DNA from: Pseudophaeobacter arcticus DSM 23566
GTDB lineage: Bacteria; Pseudomonadota; Alphaproteobacteria; Rhodobacterales; Rhodobacteraceae
Direction: 5' to 3'
Length of the DNA: 64,000 nucleotides
Assembly: GCF_000473205.1 (NCBI RefSeq)
Contig: NZ_KI421507.1
Span: forward strand, 2,409,302 to 2,473,301
Shown here: piece after piece, positions 57,279 to 64,000 of the stretch
Layout of the letters: the number at the start of each line of letters is the position of its first letter
How positions within the stretch are numbered: position 1 is the first letter of the stretch
Program-made: the position numbers and the translations under genes
The notes under the pieces: generated by a model
Seen by the model: only the letters and a program-made list of their open reading frames with translations
Databases searched by the model: none
What the model was told of the DNA's origin: nothing

Positions 57279-58513
57279 TGGCCCACCTCCCTTTTTCTGA
57301 CTGAAACAAACGGCTTGCCCCAGATGTGTTCGCGCCGGACATAGGATCGCCCCAAGGCCAGCTCGACCCGGCGTTCAATTTCGACAAATTCAGCAGCGCA
57401 CTGCCGATCAGCCTTGCGCCGATCCGCAACAGCGCGCAGCGCATGCATGACCGTGGTGTGATCCCGCCCCCCAAAGCACTTGCCGATATCCGGCAGGCTG
57501 TGGTTGGTCCGCTGTTTGACCAGCGCCATGGCCACCTGGCGAGGCCAAGATATGCGCCGAACACGGCTAGGACCCAGCAAATCGCGCTTTGAGATATGAT
57601 AAAAATCGCGCACGATTGACTGAATGACTGACACCGGATTACTGGATGTCACCGTAGGCATCCGCTGCTGCATCCGCCCATCTTGACTAGGCTGCATCAC
57701 CCCCCCCTCCAATAGGTTGCCCTGCACCCATCGGGGCGCGTCTAGCAGGCTCATCTGCACAATCGGGACACTCTGCACACCCAGGTCTCGGGCGCCGCGC
57801 ACGGCCTTTTCGACGCGATGACAGGCCATTTCAAAATAGTCGGAGCGCAGCTCGATACCGATGGCACGACGCCCGGTCAGCGCTGCGGCCACCAACGTGG
57901 TACCCCCACCCATGAAGAAATCCGCGATCAGATCTCCAGGGTTGGTGAAATCAAACAGAAGAGAACGCATTAGCCGCCATGGCTTTTCGGTCGGGTGACC
58001 ACCGTGGCGATCCTTGGGATTGGTCATTTCAGTATAGACGCCGCGCTTTCCGCCTGCATTCCAGCGCGAAAACCCGGTACCGGCCCAGGCAGTAACAAAA
58101 TGCTCCGCCCCTTGTGCTGGGCACTGGCCATTCAACTGTGGCGTGGAGTCCGGTTTGATCCAGTGGCAGGCGCGTTTGTACTTCATTGGGCTTGCGTTGA
58201 TCGCGGCAGCCCAGGGGCCAATGCCCTCCGACGTACAGAAGGCCGCAAACCAGCCATCGACCTGCTGCCCCAAGGCCACTACGTCATCGCGGATCTCATC
58301 GATCCCAGCAAAAGGAAGTGTTTCAAGCTCTTTGCCACCATCCTTGCGCAGCTTGCGAGCCTTCCCCGCCGATTTGGCATCATGCAGTGATTGTTCATAT
58401 GGCGGGTCAAATATGGCATGATCAAACCGCCCCAGCGCTGGGGCAAGGTCTAGGCAATTAGCCTGGTACAGCGTCATGTCCCCGATCACCTCTTTGCGCT
58501 GATATCCAGCCAT
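57266..58513 (-). CDS. DNA methyltransferase fused to a DnaA domain IV-like DNA-binding module
   Basis: Protein of 415 residues. The N-terminal half is a beta-class amino-methyltransferase: catalytic DPPY at about 36-39 comes before the AdoMet motif DFFMGGGTT at about 198-206, with HPTEKPWRL between and AIGIELRSDYF after. The C-terminal part (about 295-380) carries SWPRQVAMALVKQRTNHSL, PDIGKCFGGRDHTTVMHAL and RAVADRR, the complete DnaA domain IV signature. No ATPase (AAA+) motif is present. Reaction: N6-adenine or N4-cytosine methylation, target unknown. The ATG at 58513 overlaps the upstream stop by one base (TGATG). Confidence 0.9.
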   Translation of the reverse strand: MAGYQRKEVIGDMTLYQANCLDLAPALGRFDHAIFDPPYEQSLHDAKSAGKARKLRKDGGKELETLPFAGIDEIRDDVVALGQQVDGWFAAFCTSEGIGPWAAAINASPMKYKRACHWIKPDSTPQLNGQCPAQGAEHFVTAWAGTGFSRWNAGGKRGVYTEMTNPKDRHGGHPTEKPWRLMRSLLFDFTNPGDLIADFFMGGGTTLVAAALTGRRAIGIELRSDYFEMACHRVEKAVRGARDLGVQSVPIVQMSLLDAPRWVQGNLLEGGVMQPSQDGRMQQRMPTVTSSNPVSVIQSIVRDFYHISKRDLLGPSRVRRISWPRQVAMALVKQRTNHSLPDIGKCFGGRDHTTVMHALRAVADRRKADRQCAAEFVEIERRVELALGRSYVRREHIWGKPFVSVRKREVGQCRI

Positions 58514-58950
58514 CACGCGCAGCCCTCAACCAGATAGACCGGCTTGACGGACGCCAGCGCCAAGCAAACAGCAGCCCAAACATCGGGAGCCTCTTGCCAG
58601 CCGACAGCCGGAGGAACCACCACACATGCACTAACCCGAACTGCAGGCGCAGGCTGAGCGGCCTTGAGCCCACCCCAACCGGCCAAAAACGCTGGCGAAA
58701 TCGTCATGATCCCGGCGGTGGCGAGGTCTTGCATCCATGCGCCGGCACAATCCGCGCCCAGCACCGGGCCACCCTCGGAATAACTGTAGGGCGTTGCCAA
58801 ACAGGCAAGTTGATCCTTTTCGCGCACCGCTATGTCCGCCAACGGCACCCCCTCATGCAGGCATGGCATGCCCTGCCAGTACCACCGCAGCCAGGTCCAA
58901 TCTGGCGCGGCGGGGAATTGACAGCGCCGGGTTGCTAGGAGCGCGGTCAT
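58513..58950 (-). CDS. Hypothetical protein, DUF1937/deoxyribosyltransferase-like (tentative)
   Basis: Protein of 145 residues. The N-terminus (FPAAPDWTWLRWYWQGMPC) is not recognised. The rest contains LACLATPYSY, DCAGAWMQDLATAGIMTISPAF and VWAAVCLALASVKPVYLVEG, which resemble the nucleoside 2-deoxyribosyltransferase-like DUF1937 fold. Enzyme activity is not assumed. Overlaps both neighbours (four bases and one base), so it is in the operon with the methyltransferase fusion and the HNH gene. Confidence 0.72.
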   Translation of the reverse strand: MTALLATRRCQFPAAPDWTWLRWYWQGMPCLHEGVPLADIAVREKDQLACLATPYSYSEGGPVLGADCAGAWMQDLATAGIMTISPAFLAGWGGLKAAQPAPAVRVSACVVVPPAVGWQEAPDVWAAVCLALASVKPVYLVEGCA

Positions 58951-59279
58951 TCTGCCGCAACCCTCTGCGCCCGATCACGCCGCCGTTGATTTTCCTTGTG
59001 AGTTACCATTTCCAAATGGTCAGGATTGACGCAGCGCCGGTTCCGACACTTGTGGTCAATCTGCTTTTTACCAGGAATGAAGCCGTTTTTATTGGTGTAC
59101 ATCACCCGATGCACCGCGACAGTCTGACCATCCAGGCACATCCGAGGATAATCGCCGCCCCGCCCATCGCCAGAATCCGGGCCGGTCCACTGCCAGCAAT
59201 CGCTCCCCAAGGCCGCACAAAAGACGGGTTCAATCCGCGCCTTAACCTTAGCCTCAATCGCAGTCCGCCGATCAGCCAT
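58947..59279 (-). CDS. HNH endonuclease (HNH_3-like, homing-type)
   Basis: Protein of 110 residues with CWQWTGPDSGDGRGGDYP, VAVHRVMY and the catalytic core QIDHKCRNRRCVNPDHLEMVTHKEN, the pattern of phage HNH_3 nucleases. Could be a free-standing homing nuclease. Distinct in sequence from the HNH protein at 54587. First gene of this leftward cluster. Confidence 0.9.
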   Translation of the reverse strand: MADRRTAIEAKVKARIEPVFCAALGSDCWQWTGPDSGDGRGGDYPRMCLDGQTVAVHRVMYTNKNGFIPGKKQIDHKCRNRRCVNPDHLEMVTHKENQRRRDRAQRVAAE

Positions 59280-59496
59280 GAGGCCCCCCCAAAAAAACGG
59301 GACGCGCGGCTTTCACACCACCAGCGCGCCCCAAGTTTGACAGGGAGGACATGGGGGCCACTTGCAGGCGCGCCTGCCCCCGGTCAGCGAAGGCGTCGGA
59401 TGGCGATCCGCGTCCTGCAGTGTTTTGAATTGCGTCCTTGACTTTCCACACCAAGATTGTGCGAACTTTGTCCAGTAAATAATTCGAGGATATTTG

Positions 59497-59847
59497 ATGA
59501 AACGTCTTGCACTTCTGGCCGCCCTGGCAACCCCAGCCTGTTCTTATTCCGTGCCAATTAACGGCCAATTTGACGGCCAACCAGCTCAAGGAACAGCGAC
59601 GGCAGCCCTGTCCGGTGGAACATTTCATGTGCTGAACACATCGGGCCTGTCCTGCACTGGCACCTACGACGCAAACACCACCGCAATCACCATTCCTGCG
59701 AAAACAACCTGCAATGATGGCCGTCATGGCAACGCGATCATCACCCGTAAAACCAACCTTATTTCCGGCACAGTCATTGTTCGCTTGAACGATGGATCGA
59801 CCGGTGAATTTGTCTTTGGCGATCTTCAATTCGATCAAGAGTTTTGA
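59497..59847 (+). CDS. Small lipoprotein or secreted protein (lysogenic accessory gene)
   Basis: Protein of about 116 residues. Start at 59497 has GAGG upstream. A signal sequence MKRLALLAALATPACSYS carries a lipobox-like ATPAC, so a membrane lipoprotein is probable. The mature part is beta-rich (GTATAALSGGTFHVL, CTGTYDANTT, NLISGTVIVRLNDGSTGEF). Function unknown. It is on the opposite strand to its neighbours with intergenic space ahead, the layout of a moron gene expressed in the lysogen. Confidence 0.75.
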   Translation: MKRLALLAALATPACSYSVPINGQFDGQPAQGTATAALSGGTFHVLNTSGLSCTGTYDANTTAITIPAKTTCNDGRHGNAIITRKTNLISGTVIVRLNDGSTGEFVFGDLQFDQEF

Positions 59848-59852
59848 TCCAA

Positions 59853-60176
59853 TCATGCCGCCTGCCCTAGCTGCGCACCAAAGAAACGCGGGGCCCCCGG
59901 ATCTGTTAGCATGACCAGCAAGGCGATGTGGCTGGCGGGCGCGGTGACTGCGCCCCACCAGTTCAGCGCGGTTTGAAAGCTGACGTCACAGAACAGCGCT
60001 ACCTCGCGCGGGCTGTTGAACCGGGCGCGGAAATACCTGGACCATAGATCCGGCGCGCTGGCCTTTAGGGCGTAGGGGTCAAATTGATTTGACCAAGAGG
60101 TTTGCACCTGCCCCGCGCTAGAATCTGGGCATGACAGATCATTGTTCACAATCAGGGTCAGGCGGGGGCGGCTCAT
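59853..60176 (-). CDS. Hypothetical prophage protein next to the switch region
   Basis: Protein of 107 residues. Helix-turn-helix-like segment FNSPREVALFCDVSFQTALNWWGA near 53-76 suggests DNA binding; the rest is unrecognised. Coupled by ATGA to the small regulator gene upstream, so probably in the leftward regulatory operon. Converges on the lipoprotein gene. Confidence 0.72.
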   Translation of the reverse strand: MSRPRLTLIVNNDLSCPDSSAGQVQTSWSNQFDPYALKASAPDLWSRYFRARFNSPREVALFCDVSFQTALNWWGAVTAPASHIALLVMLTDPGAPRFFGAQLGQAA

Positions 60177-60388
60177 GCGGCGTCCTCCGCACGGTCAGCA
60201 TCCGGCGGCGGATTTTTCGCCATATAGTCACGCAGACGATCGACTGTGCGCAGCGTCGGGCTGCCGTCTCCGCTTTCCCACTTAACCCAGGTGCCGCCAC
60301 CGCCGACCCCAGCCTTCTGGATGACGGTCGACGGGGAGATCCCGAACTGCGCCGCATAGGCGCGCACATTGGCCATGAATTGTTCCAT
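60173..60388 (-). CDS. Small leftward HTH regulator (Cro/CII-like)
   Basis: Protein of about 71 residues: MEQFMANVRAYAAQFGISPSTVIQKAGVGGGGTWVKWESGDGSPTLRTVDRLRDYM, an XRE-type helix-turn-helix layout. The start at 60388 is preferred over the upstream frame limit at 60424, because the region 60399-60414 carries an operator copy that recurs outside any gene. Divergent from the rightward XRE regulator; together they look like a lysis-lysogeny switch. Overlaps the next gene by ATGA. Confidence 0.75.
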   Translation of the reverse strand: MEQFMANVRAYAAQFGISPSTVIQKAGVGGGGTWVKWESGDGSPTLRTVDRLRDYMAKNPPPDADRAEDAA

Positions 60389-60398
60389 GGCCCATGGG

Positions 60399-60459
60399 TA
60401 GTTCTTTTGATCTACTCGCGTCAAGATGAATATAACGATACCATAGATGCATATATCTA
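60399..60459. promoter_or_regulatory. Divergent switch region with two 16-base operators
   Basis: TAGTTCTTTTGATCTA at 60399-60414 and TAGATGCATATATCTA at 60444-60459 are 16-base partial dyads with a four-base centre, 45 bases apart. The first is identical to the copy at 61547. Rightward -35 TTGATC and -10 TATAAC (18-base spacer) overlap the first site. Confidence 0.7.
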
Positions 60460-60473
60460 GGCAAAATTACGAC

Positions 60474-60833
60474 ATGCCTACAAACCAACCCCAAGAACCT
60501 TTCCTAATCAGACTGCAGGCGGCAATTGATGCCGACCCAAGCCTAAACGTCTCGAACCTTGCGGTTAAGGCGGGCTTGGGTAACAGCGCAATTAGGCTAA
60601 TGTTCAAAAGAAACACCAACCCACGTGTTAGCACGATGCGTCAAATATGCGCCGCCCTGGGGACGACGCTGGAAGAGTTCATGAGCAATGCTCAGACCTC
60701 AGAAGAGCAAGAAATTGTGCGTCTATTTGCCCAGCTACCCGAACCACTAAAGCAGCAGCTTCTGGGCTACGGGCGAGGTCTCGCTGCCGCTGCGGATCAG
60801 TCTCAGCCAAAAGACGCCTCAGAAAACGAATAA
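60474..60833 (+). CDS. XRE family regulator, probable prophage repressor
   Basis: Protein of about 119 residues. The HTH domain (NVSNLAVKAGLGNSAIRLMFKRNTNPRVSTMRQICAALGTTLEEF, about 23-67) is XRE/P22-C2 type; the C-terminal end (EEQEIVRLFAQLPEPLKQQLLGY) may dimerise. There is no LexA-like peptidase domain, so RecA-stimulated self-cleavage is not expected. The ATG at 60474 is used over 60447 because the latter lies in the operator. Confidence 0.82.
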   Translation: MPTNQPQEPFLIRLQAAIDADPSLNVSNLAVKAGLGNSAIRLMFKRNTNPRVSTMRQICAALGTTLEEFMSNAQTSEEQEIVRLFAQLPEPLKQQLLGYGRGLAAAADQSQPKDASENE

Positions 60834-60957
60834 GTTCAATATCAGTCACGGAAATCTCCTCCTGCCACCCACCGGCAAAACAAGAACGAGACTGACACCC
60901 AACCACAATCTGAAATTGTGCAAACCACAACACCAAACAGAAAACAGAAAACCCAAG

Positions 60958-61422
60958 ATGATCGCGAACCTTGCTAAATCCCTGGAAGTATGGACCCCCA
61001 CGGCGCTTTCATTATTTTCACTCGCCGTATCATTTGCTGCTATCCGGCGCACCACGCCACCCCCCAAGACGCCAAGGGGATGGACAGAGGTCGTAGGTCA
61101 CGGCGAAAAAGGTAGCACCTACCTGGTCTGCATTGAGAACCATACAGACAAGCCTTTTGGCCTGCTGTCTCTAACCAGCACAAGCGGCCCCTTCCTGATA
61201 TCAATAAAGAATGAGGGGCAAGAAGGGTTTCACAGTGAAGAGCTTTCCGAGATAAAATTAAACAAACAACTTCTCCCAAATGAACTAATCAAAGAAAAGT
61301 TTGCCATACCAATTCTAGCTGAGAGAACCGCCCCCGCCGTCAAAGTGCACCTTTCGACGGGCAGACGTTACCGCAAAAGAGCAACTATCGAAATTCCGAT
61401 ACTGATACCCGAAAGGACGTAA
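60958..61422 (+). CDS. Hypothetical protein with one N-terminal membrane helix
   Basis: Protein of about 154 residues beginning MIANLAKSLEVWTPTALSLFSLAVSFAAI, a membrane anchor, followed by a beta-rich domain (GSTYLVCIENHTDKPFGLL) and a basic C-terminus (GRRYRKRATIEIPIL). Lower GC and different codon use from the late genes suggest separate ancestry. A terminator follows. A lysogenic accessory (for example exclusion) role is possible from position, no more. Confidence 0.7.
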   Translation: MIANLAKSLEVWTPTALSLFSLAVSFAAIRRTTPPPKTPRGWTEVVGHGEKGSTYLVCIENHTDKPFGLLSLTSTSGPFLISIKNEGQEGFHSEELSEIKLNKQLLPNELIKEKFAIPILAERTAPAVKVHLSTGRRYRKRATIEIPILIPERT

Positions 61423-61481
61423 GGCGCCACGTCCTGTAGCACCCACAATAAAATATCCATCCGCTAGCTCCTTTTCCAGTG

Positions 61482-61505
61482 AACCCCGCCCCGTGCGGGG
61501 TTTTT
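61482..61505 (+). terminator. Rho-independent terminator
   Basis: Stem AACCCCGC / GCGGGGTT with a five-base loop and a T run; isolates the membrane-protein gene from the early promoter that follows 36 bases later. Confidence 0.85.
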
Positions 61506-61517
61506 GATTCGCTCAAA

Positions 61518-61568
61518 TAGATGTTTTGTTCTATTTTGAGTTGACATAGTTCTTTTGATCTATACATT
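61518..61568 (+). promoter_or_regulatory. Early rightward promoter with two repressor-type operators
   Basis: TTGACA (-35) at 61541 with TACATT (-10) at 61563, 16 bases apart. Two 16-base sites flank and overlap it: TAGATGTTTTGTTCTA (61518-61533) and TAGTTCTTTTGATCTA (61547-61562), 29 bases apart centre to centre. Shared pattern TAG-N-T-N-TTTT-G-N-TCTA. The second equals the copy at 60399. Confidence 0.8.
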
Positions 61569-61595
61569 CCCCTTCATCAACCGATGGAGGATTGA

Positions 61596-61877
61596 ATGCA
61601 AGAGAAATCAAATACCGTGCTGCGCGATGCCCAGCAGATTGCCGGAACACCCGAAGATCACATTGACGATCCGGCCCTGTTCACCACCGCCTGGGCAGCA
61701 ATGAAGGCCGCGCGCGGCCAGGGTTTTGACCCACAGCGCCTGCGCCCCCAACATCTGATCGACCGGCCCGAACCCGCGCCGGAACCGATCGACCAGACCC
61801 TGATCCGGGTGGGCGAAACCGTGCGCTGCTATGCCGAAAAACAGGGATACCGGGTTCACCACCGCCATGCCGCGTGA
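61596..61877 (+). CDS. Early prophage protein (93 residues), unrecognised
   Basis: First gene after the early promoter, with GGAGG ahead of the ATG. Sequence starts MQEKSNTVLRDAQQIAGTPEDH and has a proline-rich middle (DRPEPAPEPIDQ) and basic C-terminus. No domain recognised. Soluble. Confidence 0.72.
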   Translation: MQEKSNTVLRDAQQIAGTPEDHIDDPALFTTAWAAMKAARGQGFDPQRLRPQHLIDRPEPAPEPIDQTLIRVGETVRCYAEKQGYRVHHRHAA

Positions 61878-62117
61878 TCTGAACATGCCCCGCCACGCTG
61901 CCTGCCCTATCATCCGGCACGGCACCTTGCCGCCCGCATCCCAGCGGGCACCACCCCCGCCCCACTAGCAACACCAGGCCTGCGATAGGAGGACATCGCA
62001 GGTCTTGTTTCACCCAGTTTCCGCGTATTTTCCGATCACTGCGCGGGATAGTGCGGGCGGTTTCAGTCCTCCTCCAAAGTACCCACCGCCCGCACACCAA
62101 CCCACCGAGGTCATACA

Positions 62118-62687
62118 ATGCCCGCACACAGCCTTGCCGCCGCCGCGGCTGAAATCGCCGCCCAGCAGGGCATTTGCAAAATTCTGAAATTTCAGGATCT
62201 GGGCGGTGAACTGACCCCGCCCAGCGATGATCCGCAGGACTGGTGGGAGCCGGAAAACCTAACGCACCGCGCCGAATTGCACGGCATCAAGGCAAGCTCC
62301 GACAACTTCTTTGACGCCATAACCGCCTGGACCAAAGCCGCCCATCAGGCCAGCGCCCGAAATCGCCGCGCCACCGATGGCCGCCCGGATTGCCCCTACA
62401 ACGGGCAAGGCCTCGCGCCAGAAGCGTCAAAGGTTTCAAAATCTGCCGATCAGATTAATTGCCAGGATCCTCTGGTATCTGACGCGCAGCCGCGCTCAAG
62501 CGAAGAAGATCTTGGGCCAACTGATCGGCCTGCTCTGGCGTCAAGACGATTTGAAGCGCATCAAGTTTCGCCTGTGTATTCGCTACCGCCACCAGATGTT
62601 CAACTGATTGAACCGTCTCAAGTCGCAATAGACACGACATCCCAAATCCAACAGCGGGCGTCCAGCCCACCACCGGACAAAGAGTGA
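62118..62687 (+). CDS. Early prophage protein, unrecognised (189 residues)
   Basis: GAGG precedes the ATG. The first 112 residues (HSLAAAAAEIAAQQGICKILKF, then DDPQDWWEPENLTHRAELHG) look like a normal protein. The last third has serine/proline-rich random composition and lies opposite a separate minus-strand gene, so the native product may be shorter or the extension may be non-conserved. No domain recognised. Confidence 0.65.
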   Translation: MPAHSLAAAAAEIAAQQGICKILKFQDLGGELTPPSDDPQDWWEPENLTHRAELHGIKASSDNFFDAITAWTKAAHQASARNRRATDGRPDCPYNGQGLAPEASKVSKSADQINCQDPLVSDAQPRSSEEDLGPTDRPALASRRFEAHQVSPVYSLPPPDVQLIEPSQVAIDTTSQIQQRASSPPPDKE

Positions 62688-62727
62688 TGTTTCCCGACTT
62701 ATCCGTATCCCAACCTGCAGCTGTCAT
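62455..62727 (-). CDS. Antisense small protein in the early operon
   Basis: Protein of 90 residues read opposite to its neighbours. GGGAGAG lies five bases ahead of the ATG, and the composition is strongly protein-like: VGWTPAVGFGMSCLLRLE, then a leucine-rich helical tail (LTPEQADQLAQDLLRLSAAA). Overlaps the 3' third of the rightward gene by 233 bases. No function known; presence of a strong ribosome binding site on both strands makes real expression of both plausible. Confidence 0.6.
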   Translation of the reverse strand: MTAAGWDTDKSGNITLCPVVGWTPAVGFGMSCLLRLETVQSVEHLVAVANTQAKLDALQIVLTPEQADQLAQDLLRLSAAARQIPEDPGN

Positions 62728-62873
62728 GAATGCTCTCCCTCAAAAAGCAAAACAATCGCAGCAAGAAACATTTTCAGCAACACCCGCAGCGTGAGCGCTG
62801 CACTGGGGCGCGGCACAGAAAGCCATCACTCACGGACAACCGCCGCGCCCCAACCGATCAACAGGAGGCACCC

Positions 62874-63134
62874 ATGCAACAGATAACCCAGGACAAGGCC
62901 CCCATGCGCGCCGCCATGCTGGCCCATGATGTCGCCTTTCAGCGCTACGCTGCCACTCGCAACGGGATGCACGGCGAACAGTTCAGCCCGACAGCGGCGA
63001 CCGAACACCTGCGCACCGTCTGTCGGATCCAGAGCCGCAAGGAACTGGCGACCGATGCCGCAGCCTTCCAACGATTTCTGCGCCTGCACACTGATTTTGA
63101 AATCAGCGCTGGCCGCTTGCCGACCCCACGCTAA
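62874..63134 (+). CDS. Early prophage protein (86 residues), unrecognised
   Basis: AGGAGG precedes the ATG by six bases. MQQITQDKAPMRAAMLAHDV opens a helical, soluble protein with basic C-terminal end. No domain recognised. The longer frame from 62730 lacks protein-like composition and is rejected. Confidence 0.75.
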   Translation: MQQITQDKAPMRAAMLAHDVAFQRYAATRNGMHGEQFSPTAATEHLRTVCRIQSRKELATDAAAFQRFLRLHTDFEISAGRLPTPR

Positions 63135-63154
63135 CCCGAAAGGAACCTCAAGTG

Positions 63155-63571
63155 ATGACCGCCCACCTGCCCCCCGCCATGACCAAACCAGAGCCAAACG
63201 ACCCCTACAAAATGCGCTCCATTGAACAGATTTTGTCGCTGTTTGATGGGGGCAACTTCCTACAGCAACTCATGACCGATCACCGTCAGTTGCAAATGGA
63301 TCTGCTGGAACACAAGGCAGAGCATGGCGCCAAGGGCTGCAGCGGCAGCATGACCATCACGCTGAACTACGCCCTGGGCAATTCCGGCGATGTGGCGATG
63401 GGCGCAACGGCCAACTTCAAAGGGCCAAAGAAACCCCCATCCAGCGCCGCAGCCTTCATCAACGAAAAGGGCGAACTGACGCTCTACAGCCCATTCATGA
63501 AGCAGATGCACCAACCGCGTGATGTCACCGACTACGACCCCGAAACCGGCGAAATCCGAGATCTGGATTAA
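63155..63571 (+). CDS. Early prophage protein (138 residues), partner of DUF2303 gene
   Basis: Ribosome binding site AAAGGAA lies 10 bases ahead. Contains SIEQILSLFDGGNFLQQLMTDH, CSGSMTITLNYALGNSGDVAMG and DVTDYDPETGEIRDLD. No enzyme motif; the neighbour of DUF2303-type genes in many phages, perhaps a single-strand DNA or recombination accessory. Function not assigned. Confidence 0.75.
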   Translation: MTAHLPPAMTKPEPNDPYKMRSIEQILSLFDGGNFLQQLMTDHRQLQMDLLEHKAEHGAKGCSGSMTITLNYALGNSGDVAMGATANFKGPKKPPSSAAAFINEKGELTLYSPFMKQMHQPRDVTDYDPETGEIRDLD

Positions 63572-63613
63572 GCAGCCACGAAACAAACAACTCAGCGCCA
63601 AAGGAAAACCAAA

Positions 63614-64000
63614 TGGCATATGACGACCCAGACGTAATGCAAAACCCGGCTGAAACCATGCGCAAGGTCATGGAAGAAATCGGCAATCACACTCCAGTCA
63701 CCTTACCCGATGCACTGGACCTGACCAAACCCGCCATCATCAGCAGCCCAAAGCACCGCGACACCAAGAACCTGACAGGCGAGATCCGCGCCGCTGCCGA
63801 GTTCCTGAAACCAGCCAGGCGCAAGGGCACAGCGCAACTGGAAGATCTGCAAAGCCTGATCGACTGGGCCAATCGGTTCAAAGGCGATACCTCTGCCCTG
63901 TTTGCGCGCGCTGATATGAAGGCCCCCAAATTGACCTGCATTGCGGATTACCACGCGGGCGGCGCGATCGACCCCGTGTCCGCCACCGGAGACGCAACAG
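63614..64000 (+). CDS. DUF2303 family protein (YfdQ-like), 5' part
   Basis: AAAGGA precedes the ATG; 129 codons are open to the window edge, so the gene is cut. PDALDLTKPAIISSPKHRDTK, then LEDLQSLIDWANRFKGDTSALFA and KLTCIADYHAGG match the DUF2303 pattern known from E. coli YfdQ and many phages. Biochemical role unknown. It follows the 138-residue gene by 42 bases. Confidence 0.82.

Larger units (their letters stand above)
32928..64000. mobile_element. Siphovirus-like prophage (left end and about 31 kb; right end beyond window)
   Basis: Integrase at the left, lysis, tail, head and packaging genes, then a repressor region and early genes. The exact left attachment site is not identifiable from one end; it should lie between the metZ leader and the integrase start. 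Integrity of all late genes (no frameshifts or stops seen apart from the programmed site) suggests a potentially active prophage. Confidence 0.92.

Noticed and set aside
59272..59958. 228-residue minus frame across the lipoprotein gene
   Set aside because: Composition is unlike protein; the plus-strand gene in the same place has a signal sequence and ribosome binding site.
60679..60849. Antisense GTG frame of 56 codons under the repressor 3' end, with GGAGGAG ahead
   Set aside because: Good ribosome-binding match but no conserved features; the sense gene fully explains the region. Worth only a conservation check.
61867..61968. 33-codon frame overlapping the end of the first early gene
   Set aside because: Too short and proline-rich to support without homology.
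32928..64000. Considered whether the structural block is a gene transfer agent rather than a prophage
   Set aside because: Integrase, repressor switch, HNH genes, early operon and lysis cassette in one unit fit a prophage; only the spike base protein recalls a GTA.

Overview
The window reads as a chromosomal segment of a marine alphaproteobacterium of the Rhodobacteraceae (Roseobacter group). Supporting signs are a 5-aminolevulinate synthase-type hemA, a SAM-II riboswitch in front of metZ, a PtsP-lysC-trkH neighbourhood and an aerobic 2-aminobenzoyl-CoA pathway. The genus is not fixed by the sequence. A resident prophage fills the right half.

Bases 1 to about 32,900 are host core and accessory genome. 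In order they hold: cell-wall genes (PBP1A fragment, amidase); an aminotransferase divergent from an M48/TPR protease and a DsbA-like thioredoxin; ispG, a RodZ-like gene and hemA with an FnrL-type box; an M20 peptidase; three identical tRNA-Asp genes; a sulfotransferase-like gene; tRNA-Val; a phosphatase and a GST; and a TetR/quinone-reductase divergent pair with three identical-type operators. Then comes a six-gene leftward operon (17144-24328): a 2-aminobenzoate-type CoA ligase, acyl-CoA dehydrogenase, enoyl-CoA hydratase, MarR, SDR and a bifunctional FAD/OYE monooxygenase-reductase. It fits aerobic anthranilate (or salicylate) breakdown through the CoA thioester. ptsP, lysC, trkH, folE2 and metZ follow, metZ being under a SAM-II riboswitch and attenuator.

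From about 32,930 to the right edge and beyond lies a siphovirus-like prophage of HK97 type. A rightward integrase sits at its left end. The leftward late block is, in transcription order, terminase, portal, S49 protease, capsid, head-tail connectors, tail tube, tail chaperones, tape measure, tail/fibre proteins and a lysis cassette. Upstream of the terminase is a leftward block with two HNH nucleases, a DNA methyltransferase fused to a DnaA-type DNA-binding domain, and several unrecognised genes. A CI/Cro-like switch region (60173-60833) and a rightward early operon (61596 onward, ending in a partial DUF2303 gene) complete it.

The most notable observations are: a lambda-like GGGAAAG slippery site that joins the two tail chaperone frames; a four-member set of 16-base operators shared by the switch region and the early promoter; the methyltransferase-DnaA domain IV fusion; a membrane-domain/endolysin fusion beside a separate holin and an overlapping Rz/Rz1 pair; and an antisense gene with a strong ribosome binding site inside the early operon. 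Function calls rest on motif recognition by eye; no database search was run.
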